Of a stretch of 64,000 bases of DNA, positions 55,282 to 64,000 are shown piece after piece. The DNA lies in NCBI GenBank assembly GCA_947652115.1, contig OX393571.1, forward strand, positions 13,885,176 to 13,949,175, in the 5' to 3' direction. The DNA comes from Blastomussa wellsi. Its lineage: Eukaryota; Cnidaria; Anthozoa; Scleractinia; Plerogyridae. Each line of letters opens with the position of its first letter. Position 1 is the first letter of the stretch. The position numbers and the translations under genes were made by a program. The notes below the pieces were generated by a model. It saw nothing but the letters and a program-made list of their open reading frames with translations, was not told where the DNA came from and made no database searches.

Positions 55282-57659
55282 AGAAATGCTCGCCAAGGTA
55301 AAGCATATACTTACATTACATTCCGTCTACTTTGACGTAAAGGAAAAAAACGAAATTGCGCGCCAAACAGGAGGAAGAAAATTAATAGCAGAAAGCTTTC
55401 ATAAGCAAACTCACAAGCAAACTGACCAGTTAGACATGTTACAATGTTCTAACTGGGACAGTCTGCCACGACCCACTACCCACGAAAAGCTACGCATGAC
55501 TCACGACCCACCCACCCACGCGATTTAGCCTCACACCGTCGTAGGTATGACACTTTACTCTTACAGTGCCTCTCTCCACCCTTTCTCCTGACAGAATGCT
55601 GGGGGTTGCCTGCGAAGGACAAGCAACCCATAGAAGGGGACTAGCCACGCTTTATGTTTCTTTATTATATAAACTGCTTTGCTTTATAGCGGAGCTCTGG
55701 CGGCCCGAAGAGCCGCCAAGCGGAGCCCCATACTCATATGGGAAAGAAAACGAAACCCATGAGTTGATTTTCTCATGGTTATCATGGCTAGCGGTATTGC
55801 TCGTGGGCTCGTACGCACGACGACGGCGACGACGGAGTCGCGCAACATGGCGGCCATAAATAGCCATGCCTTGTCAACACCTTGTCAGCCTTATCAGTTT
55901 ACATCTTTTTTGGGGGCCGTAGGTCTTTACAGATCCGATATGCTGTGCCTTTTAAGCATGGTTTTGCCCATGTGTTTCAATGTTGAGATGGTTTAGCCAT
56001 CTACATTTTGACTTTGCGAGACAAGAATTCGATACTTTGCCTGTTTTCTCCCTGAAGCACGTGATGTGGCGGCGCGTGATTCGGGGGACGGACGGGTTCA
56101 AAGTACGGAACTTGATAAAGCATGGGTTTTGTTGCATTTTATTTGAGCTGGCTTTCTGGCTGGTTTCATTTAAAACTGCTACACCGTGCTGACGAGTTCC
56201 AATAAGAACGAAACAGCTGTCCACGGTTGCAGCCTTGCTTTATCGGTTTCTGTCGGGTTGTTGTCTCGCAAAGTCAATTTTTTTTCACGTAGTATCAGCC
56301 TTGCAGTTATGTTTGTGTTACAATTTATTTTTGGCTGATTAGGTCTCTTGCAGATCCTTCGTAAACTAGCAGCATTATTGTTCGCGGTCCTTTGCAGTTT
56401 TCACGTCTATTTGTTATAGGGCATCCATGGTCACTGACAGCTGTCAAATCGAGGTAGCCGCTGACCAGTATCACATGACCAGATCGCGGGCTCAGGTTAG
56501 AACTCATCGAGTTAACGTGTTTTTTTAAGTTGACCGCTGACCAGCCAATGGTTTTTTTCATTGATCGCGAACTCAGGTCTAATTTTTTTCTTCTGGCAGC
56601 ATTTTTTAACTTTTTATGCTCATTCTTAGCGGAAATTCTGCAATTGGAGTTGACGTTTTTAATTACTATTTATTTCAGAGAAATTATTAAGAACCATCAA
56701 AAATGCGGAGCTTCGCTTTTAGGCCTGGATAAATCTATATATTAAGGATGTTCAATTACCGTTTTTCTCGGTGGACCCTGAGGAAAACGGTTTGTTTTTC
56801 TCGACGGACCCTGAGAAAAACGGTAATTGAACACACGTGTAATTTGCGTGTGATGATAACAATGATTTTACGTTTGATAACATGTTTGACCGTACTGTAA
56901 TTCAACTTATTGGTGTAAAGCCGAAACATCGGAAGTTTTCGGCAAACCTCGGAAATCTTCGTAAACCTTCGGTTATCATCAGAAATTTTCGGAAAATATT
57001 CGGAAACGTCCGTGTGGTCTTCGGACAACATTTTTAGAATCTTCGGAAAATGGTCGAAAATATTTGGCAAAAACGTGGTCAAAACATGTTTATAAAATGC
57101 GCTCACTCGTGAGACATCGAGTTGAACACTCGAAGAGAAATTTCATATATATCTCCGCACACCATGTATTATTCTATATTTATCCCGAGTTAAGCCCCGA
57201 AAGCTATCAACCAGTTTCCCTTGTAATAAAGCTCTCTAAAAATGGCGTCAAGTGGTGTTAATACTCTGTTACCTGGCAAAGTCCCCGCGGGCGTTTCTAA
57301 GATATGAAAAAAGGACCTCCCCAGTCTTGACTAGCAATGATATGCTTCTTGACACCAACTTCAAGTCTTCAGAGGAGAATCCTCCCTCGAATGAGCAATT
57401 GATTAATTTGGAACAGCGGGAAATAGGCACATAATAGTAAAGAGAACCAGCGCAATTTAAATAATAATTTAGTATTATAATTAACGAAAGAGAGATGCAT
57501 ATTCTAACGATTTCAAATCTATTGCAAGATCAGAACTGAAGCAGCAAATGCGCATGCGGACCGTTAATGGCGGACGTGTTTTTGGTAGCTCTGGCTTTAT
57601 TGACTTTAAAACGATGTAAATCTTGAAATCCACCGGGCCCTCCGTCGTTCAGAATAAAA
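55282..57659. other. Intergenic repeats, no gene seen
   Basis: It holds a partial SINE at about 55540-55640 (ACACTTTACT, GTGCCTCTCTCCACC words), a block at 56354-56411 matching the centre of the foldback element at 5326-5740, an inverted repeat at 56757-56838 (GTTTTTCTCGGTGGACCCTG and CGACGGACCCTGAGAAAAAC), and a run of diverged CTTCGGAAA words at about 56930-57060. No coding exon was recognised. Confidence 0.5.
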
Positions 57660-58007
57660 GTGACAGACGATTTGTCAGGAAACAAGCTTAAAAGACACCG
57701 GGAACAAGGATCGCAGACCGGCGAAGACTTAAACGGACATTATTGCAACTCGTCTTTGGCTGAGCAGGTCGCTGAAATCAACTTCAAGCATGTCGTCGGT
57801 GAATTTGATTCCATGAAAACCAGGCTAGCTGAATTGGAAGAAGAAAACAGAAAACTGAAGGAGACGTCAGAGAACACTGCCACAGAACCGAAGCAGCAAA
57901 TTAACAAACTGAGCGTGGAATATAATTTAAACGAAAAGAACTCGATATATATTCATCTGCGACTCCTAATCACGCGTGAACTTCGCACTACCGCGAGGTA
58001 CGTTTAA
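57660..58007 (+). pseudogene. Coiled-coil fragment, LINE ORF1-like
   Basis: An open frame of 115 codons without an ATG start (it begins GTG). It has a basic/polar N terminus (KLKRHREQGSQTGEDL), a clear coiled coil (FDSMKTRLAELEEENRKLKE) and then YNLNEKNSIYIH, which resembles the junction between coiled coil and RRM in ORF1 proteins of non-LTR retrotransposons. Downstream ORF1 parts are missing. A CGAG|GTACGT donor at about 57999 leaves open that it is a first exon of a host gene. Confidence 0.4.
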
Positions 58008-59099
58008 AAAATCCTTACACAGCTAATTCTCGTCTTCGGGTCTGAATAGGTTTTGTTATGTAAGAGTATCTCATGACATTATTTGTCAGAACTTCGTTTT
58101 GAGATTGGCGTTTTGAGTAAAGACGTCTTACATCGGACCTTACACTGTATTAAGGGCGTATAAGTTCACAGAAGTTGAGTTATTTAATGATTAAAACGAA
58201 AAACAAGGAGCTAAAAATAACCAAAACTAGTCTTCAATTATTCAGCGAAATGTTGCCATCAAACATGCTGGACGCGCTAGGCAATAGGGTATTAAAGGGA
58301 AGTGGGAGTGAGGTTATTAATATTATTATTTCCATTATTTCTATTTCAATACTATTTACCTTCTTTCATCTACATTTCACTTTTCTGACATATAAGCAGA
58401 CCTTCCAATCTCCCCGACCCAGCCGCTCCCGTGAAAGCCAAAACCTTGCCACCGTGCATGGGAACCCTGTGCAAATATAAAAATTAGCCTCCATTTGGCG
58501 CGGGAAATATGCTCGGATATTTGGCCGCACACATTGTCTGTTCCGAGAAGCGAAAAGTTTTCCGAGAGAGAAGCTCGGGGAAAACTGTGAGCTTCGTTGG
58601 GTGCCCCTGGCTGCAGTAACACAACCTTAAAATATTCTACTGCCTTAAAAAAGCATGTTTTAAGCTCACTGAAGTATTATACTGGGCTATAGCTAGGTTT
58701 AGTGAAATATAATTATTTTAGTAATTATTCCACTTGCTGAAACATTGTTTTAAGTTTACGGAACTACTGTATTAGGCTTGCTTAAGTATTCGCATTATTA
58801 ACCTTCAAAGCTGTTGTATTAAGTGTCAAAAATATTGCATTAAGCTTACTAAAGTTGAAATATGCTCAATGGAATATTATATTCTTGCAAAATTATAAAT
58901 TAAAAAAATATAATAAATGACCTTGCTGTGTCGTAAGAGCAGAATTAAAACTTCAAACATGATAATTTCATAACAACCTTTGCTAGGCTGTAGGAAAAAA
59001 CAATTTGAGTCGCTCGATTAACGTTATTACGTTTCTCTGTAAAATATATTTTTTTCTTTTTAATTATTTACAATACTTTTAGTTAGAAATGGAAAGTAT
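58008..59099. other. AT-rich spacer, no gene seen
   Basis: Bases about 58487-58556 are the reverse complement of the repeat at 15236-15310. The remainder (58620-59090) is AT-rich with repeated TTAAG and TATTA words, and probably includes the 3' end of the minus-strand gene that stops at 59100. Confidence 0.5.
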
Positions 59100-62000
59100 T
59101 CAGTGTCTTTGAGACTCTGTCTCGATCTGGTCCATCAGCTTAAGCTCCTGAGTATCGTAAAAGTTACCAGGCCTGGGTGCGTGGCTGTTTACGTCGGTCA
59201 CAGGAACAGCGGATTTTCTGTGTGTGGCCATGCTCTGTGAACTTCCAAGCAAGGGTACAGTGTTTTCTCTGGAAGCTCTCATACGCGGTTTTCGCACGGT
59301 ATTTTCTTCATTACGAAGGATAGTCGGCAGTGTATGTATTGTCTTGGATAGCTGCTGGCTAGTTCTTTTGGAAGGTGGAGACTTAAATCTATCAGAATTA
59401 GAAGAAGAACATCCCGTAGGCGCCATTCTACTGACACCAGCCGCCATGGGTCGCATGGAATCTCCACTGACAACGGAACATCCACTGTCGCAATTCTTAG
59501 TTTCAATACTTGAAAAACTAGACTCCGCATTTCGAAGTACAATATCCGGGATGCTTTTATCAACCAAAGTCTGTGCAGATTCTCTCTCGATCTGCTCCAT
59601 TAGATTAAGCTCTTCAGTTTCGTAAAAGATTCCAGGACTGGCACTAGGGCTGCATGCCCTACTCACATGTACAGGGGCCTTTCTGTGAGTTGCCATGCTT
59701 CCCAATTTAGGAGCAGTGGTTTCTCTAAGGGACTGCATGTGCGGTTTCTGAACATCCTGGACCGAAGTTCCTCTCCCTTTAGAGACTGGCTTCCTCGTGG
59801 TACTAGCTTGTACAGCCTTAACTGTATCAGAAGAGGAAGAATAGCATGCCATTAGAGATCCTACCCACGTGAAATCTCCATGTCAACATAAAATCTACGG
59901 CCGCAATTTCTATTTAATAGTTGCACTAGTAATAATCAGAGATTAGAGGAGTGCGGTTGACCAAAGTTGTATACTTGGATACCGCCAGGAATTGACAACG
60001 AAACATGGCAGTGGCAAGAATCACCTCATGTAAGGGAATACGGAATACGGAATGCAACATATTTTTGCCTTTGGAATCCGGAATCCAGCCTCTAGAATCC
60101 GGAATCCAGTCTATGGAATCCGAAATCCACCCTCTTATGGAATCCAGTACCTTTTTCTGGAGTACTACAGAACCGAACAAATATTTGGAATTGGAATTTT
60201 ATTCATTTGTACAAGATGCAGATCAGTACAGACAATCATTTGAGAACATGCATCTCAAACACGGCGGTTAAGTGGTCTTTGATCCTCCTAATAGAGTGCA
60301 TGCTCTATTTAAATAAATAAACAAAATCGTATGTCAATAGAAGAATGCGCTATTGAAGAACGAATGAAAACCAGACTAAAGGGTTTGGAATACGGAACCT
60401 CGTAACTCTTGGAATCCGGAATCCAGCCGAATTCAGTAGCTGGAATCCGGAATCCATGCTGTGGAATCCAGAATCCTAGACTCTCTTGGATTCCTTTACA
60501 TGGGGCGACATGAACAAGGTCTAAGCGTGCTATGCCTTAAGTCAGCTTATGTCTCGCTAGGGGGCAAAGAGGATATTAAAGTAAGAGAGGCATACCTCAT
60601 TACACAACCCTTTTGGGTAAAGATTATTTAATATTAGAATAACACTTAAAGAATACCGTTGTCCCGTACGACAAGGTACGAATTCCAATTCGAATTCCAA
60701 TCTTGACATTCGGGGCACCTGTATCAGCAAGTGTTTTCACAGTAGGCTTCGTAGGGTCTATATTACCAAACTAACCCGCGGCTGCTTCTTTTGTTGGCTT
60801 TGTCTCTCCCTCTTTACCAGTAGTGCCTAGCTTCATAGAGGGTTTATTGTCACCGTTAGGTGTTGGAATTTCTAAAATCTCCTTGATGGCGTTTTCCATG
60901 TTAATGTCCTCCACATGTTTGGATTGCCTGGGCTGTCTGATGGGACTCTTGCGCATCTCTCCTGCAGCACCAGGGTCATCTGTTGGAATGTCCAAAATTT
61001 CGTTGATGATTTCATCTAGACTTTTCTCCTCTGTTGCCTTGGGTTGTGAACCAGAGTTTCTTGATCGTATGCTAGCACTAGAATGTGCCACGTTGGATCC
61101 GACTGAGGCCCCAGTTTTAGTATTTTGTCGGCTATCGTCGCTTTTTTTTCCAGTGATGGCGTTGTTTGTATGGTCCTGTCCCCGAATGAAATCCTTTGAC
61201 GACCACGGCACTTTACAAGAACTTGAAGTAATTTCTTTGCTTGAATTAACCCCTTGTAGGGCATTCCACAGCGTTTTTTCGCTTGATGTATCTTGGACAG
61301 AGCCTTCTTTCGCCAGTCTGTAATCTGCGTTTTTTGGTTTTTGATTAAAATCCTGTTTCGGGTGTGGCATTGCACGAGAACTAGCAACTGCTGATGAACA
61401 ACCCTGAGTTCTGTTTATATTCATAGTTAGCGCACGTTTTGGATTCCGAGTCTTTGGTCGTGGCAATGACTTAGAAATTGGTCGAATTGATTCGGTGCTA
61501 TGTATGTCGTTTTCTACGTTCTCTTTTGTCGTCGTTAAATGCGTTTTCGGGTGTTTTGCTGTGCCCGAGATGGATGAGAAGTCACTTTGCAATCGTGGCA
61601 CTGGACTAGTTGAAGTTAATGAAGCTTTCAAATCGACTTCATTTGCCAATTTTTCTACCTTTGTCATATTCGTCGCCATCTGCGTCTTTTGCTTGGTACT
61701 GGAAGCTGTCCCGAGACCCGAAGATTCATTTGAACCACCTTGGGCGATTTCATCTTTTGGATCATTTTTGAGGCGCCGTGTTGCTCCAACCCTCAGCGGA
61801 ATTGATCCATTGGATTCAACGCAGACAAGATCATCATTTAAAATATATTCTATATCCTCTTCCAATTCATCATCTGCCTGATTTGAGGAAACTATTGAAT
61901 CGGGATCAAATAGTCTGTCCAAATCCATTGCTAATGAAAACTTTAGATAACTTGTCTTTGGTCTTGGTATTTTACTAGGACTAGTAGAGACTACAACAGT

Positions 62001-64000
62001 TGATTCAACAGCAAAGATGTCATCGTTTTCATCCTTTAAAATATTCTCCATATCCTTCGCTAACTTTTCATCTGCTTTCTTGGAATGTTTCCTTGTTAAC
62101 TCTTTCGTTGGAGGCGGAAGTGTGCCAGGGCTGAATGAGATATTTCCATTTGGGCCTTCTTCGGCAACATCGTCATCAAGAATATACTTGATATCCTTTG
62201 CCAAGTTGTCATCGGCCTGAGTAAGTTCCTCTAAAGAAACTTTCTTCATTCGCAAAGCTTTTCCAGAAGAGATCTGACTCTTCGATATCGATGTATCTAT
62301 AGAAATCTCATGTTTCAAGGCATTGTCGATATCCGTCGCTGATTTCTTGTCTATAGGCTCGCCTTTTCTTGCGGAAAATTCCTTGGGACACTGTCCCTTT
62401 CTGGTAGCGGAAAGTTTTCCATTTGATTCATCTGCCGCGGTATCGTCGTTCAAAATATATTCGATATCCTGTGCTAGCTCGTTGTCATCTTTGCTATCTT
62501 TTCCCAATGTTGAATTTTTCTCGGAATGTGGCGCCTTTTGGATGGGTGAGACATTTCCAAACGAGATTAATCCGATGGATTCAGCTTTACCTTCTTCGTC
62601 GCTCAAAATCAACGTGATATCCTCTGCTGATTTCTTGTTTCCGATGCTTTTCTGCTTGTTTGTGGCGTTTGCCTTGGGACGATGAGCCCTTCTCGTGGGT
62701 GAAACTGCTTCAGAAAGAAATTTTCTCATTGATTCGTCTGATTTGGAATCGTCTCTCAAAATATAATCGATATCTTCTTCCAGTTTTTCGTCAACTGTGT
62801 TCTTTTTTTCTCGAAAGGAACCGGTTGCTGGACGCGGTGCTTTTTTTGTGGGTCCAACGGCAGAGGAGATATGTTCACTCGATACAGCTGGGCCGACTTT
62901 GCAATCTTCGCTTAAAATATAATGAATATCGTCCTCCAATTGCTTGTCATCGATGGTCTTTTGCACTTTTGTACAACACTTTTTGGGACGTTGTGCCTCT
63001 ATCGTGGGCAAAACTGAGCAGATCTGTCCATTGGATTCAGCCTCATTGATCTCATTGCTTATATAATTGATGTCCTTCACTGTTTGGCTGGTATCGACGT
63101 TCTTTTCCTCTTTTGTGGAATGTTTCACCGGATATTGTGCGTTTTTCTTGAGTGAAACTGTTCCAGAGGAGATCTGACTCTGTGCGTTAGCTGCACCGAC
63201 GTCGTCGTTCAAAATGTAGTCGATATCTTGCGCTAATATCTCGTCTTCTGCGGCGATGGACTTTTCCCTCGCTGGAGTTTTTCTGGATTGTTGTTTTCTT
63301 TGCAAGCTAGCCAATGAACCACTGTTCAGCTGTGGAAGACTTGAATCTGTCGGTGCATTTAAATCAACCTCTTCATGATCAGGCCCTTGTTTTAAGGTCG
63401 TCATACGTTTTTGGTTCCTTGTTGCTGCCTTGGTGATCGGAGGTGTACCAACACTTTGTGGGGTTGACACATTGGAGCTGCCCTTGAAAGGACCATCCTT
63501 AAGCATTTCTTTGATTTCCTTCTCTACCCTAATGTCCTCTTCGTCCTTGGTCTCTTGAGGAAGATTCTTCTCCAACGGTGACATTGATACAGAACTTATC
63601 GCAAATGGAGAACTTGTTGAATCACCTTCCATGTCCGCGGCTCTCACCTTAATAGGTAGATAAAAATAGATCAATCCCTTAATTGAAAGATCAATAAGTC
63701 AATAAACTAAATACAACAACACCGTATTAAGCAGCAGCGATTTTAGAGGACGATACACTGGTTTCATTTACTAAATACCCCAGTAATATGGCTGCATCAA
63801 GTGATCAATCACGCTCTCGGAAAATATTTGATGGATTATAATTCACCATAAAATATGGTATAATTTATGTTGATTCATTAATCACTGTTGGCGATATGTT
63901 TAATATCCTTACCAGCTTTGTATTCCCCGTCTTCCTGCTCGTCCTTGCAGTAGCGCGGGATGCTCGTGTCCCATTGGATTTTTTATCAGCTTCATTATCG
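59100..64000 (-). CDS. Large acidic repeat protein (DIxYIL repeats), 5' end beyond window
   Basis: Exons (minus): 64000-63913 (partial), 63647-60776, 59860-59100, at least 1239 aa. Joins: KL|VRAAD in phase 0, and GCGG|GTTAGT to GGTAG|GA in phase 1, which bypasses a TAG at 60771-60773. If that weak donor is unused the protein ends ...KEAAAG and 59100-59852 is a separate frame. The 2.9-kb exon encodes about ten units of roughly 50 residues, each with a short helix motif such as LAQDIDYILNDD, LEDDIHYILSED, LEEDIDYILRDD, LAKDIKYILDDD, joined by Ser/Lys/Pro-rich linkers with ESNGxI and RPK words (about 63230-61830). Related motifs are EKEIKEMLKD at the start and DEIINEILDIP and ENAIKEILEIP near the end. 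The last exon has its own 55-residue duplication (MATHRK ... FYETEELNLMEQIE and FYDTQELKLMDQIE). No enzyme domain, signal peptide or membrane segment is visible. It is probably a disordered scaffold with many identical docking sites. I do not recognise it. Confidence 0.75.
60040..60500. repeat. GGAATCCGGAATCCA low-complexity repeat
   Basis: Two clusters (60060-60150 and 60390-60490) of degenerate GGAATCCGGAATCCA-type units lie in the proposed intron between the last two exons of the repeat-protein gene. Confidence 0.7.

Noticed and set aside
60823..63049. Several plus-strand open frames of 63-166 aa
   Set aside because: They are mirror frames of the repeat-protein exon; their apparent regularity comes from the repeats on the minus strand.

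Overview
The window looks like animal nuclear DNA, most probably from an anthozoan cnidarian such as a stony coral. It is AT-rich. Its genes have many exons with GT-AG introns, tRNA genes lie inside introns, and non-coding DNA is packed with short foldback (MITE-like) elements, tRNA-derived SINEs and decayed LINE, Ty3/Gypsy-like and possible Penelope-like fragments. Assignment to a coral rests on recognising repeat and protein styles, not on a database search.

Layout. (1) 2961-3530, minus: a single-exon gene for a 189-aa helical protein resembling the four-helix-bundle (MLKL/HeLo-like) cell-death module. (2) 6464-14417, plus: a three-exon gene for a small secreted von Willebrand factor A protein of 213 aa; its introns hold a cluster of tRNA-Leu(UAA) genes and pseudogenes on the opposite strand. 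(3) 15567-18550, minus: a four-exon chymotrypsin-fold serine protease with a full catalytic triad but an unusual oxyanion-hole residue. (4) 19905-43742, minus: a complete TRPA1-like cation channel reconstructed as 28 exons and about 1120 aa, with 16 ankyrin repeats, six membrane segments, a pore loop and a C-terminal helix. Every splice phase fits. Two tRNA-Leu(CAG) genes lie in its introns. Three more exon-like segments upstream (47.5, 50.5 and 53.1 kb), each with a phase-0 donor, may be alternative 5' exons. (5) 44986-45058, plus: tRNA-Ala(AGC). (6) 53.4-55.3 kb, plus: a broken gene of unknown family. (7) 59100 to the right edge, minus: a gene for a very large, acidic, apparently disordered protein built of about 50-residue repeats with a DIxYIL core. 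I do not recognise it, and it is the best candidate here for something undescribed.

The genes do not form a pathway. TRPA is a sensory channel, the vWA protein and protease are secreted, and the helical bundle and repeat protein are presumably intracellular. Much of the remaining DNA is mobile-element debris: TIR elements with recognisable target-site duplications (TTAA, TAA, a 9-bp duplication), two adjacent identical TTAA elements, three SINE copies, one LINE RT fragment, one Ty3/Gypsy-like Pol fragment, and a repeat with a Penelope/hammerhead-like core at four loci. All splice models are read by eye without transcript data.
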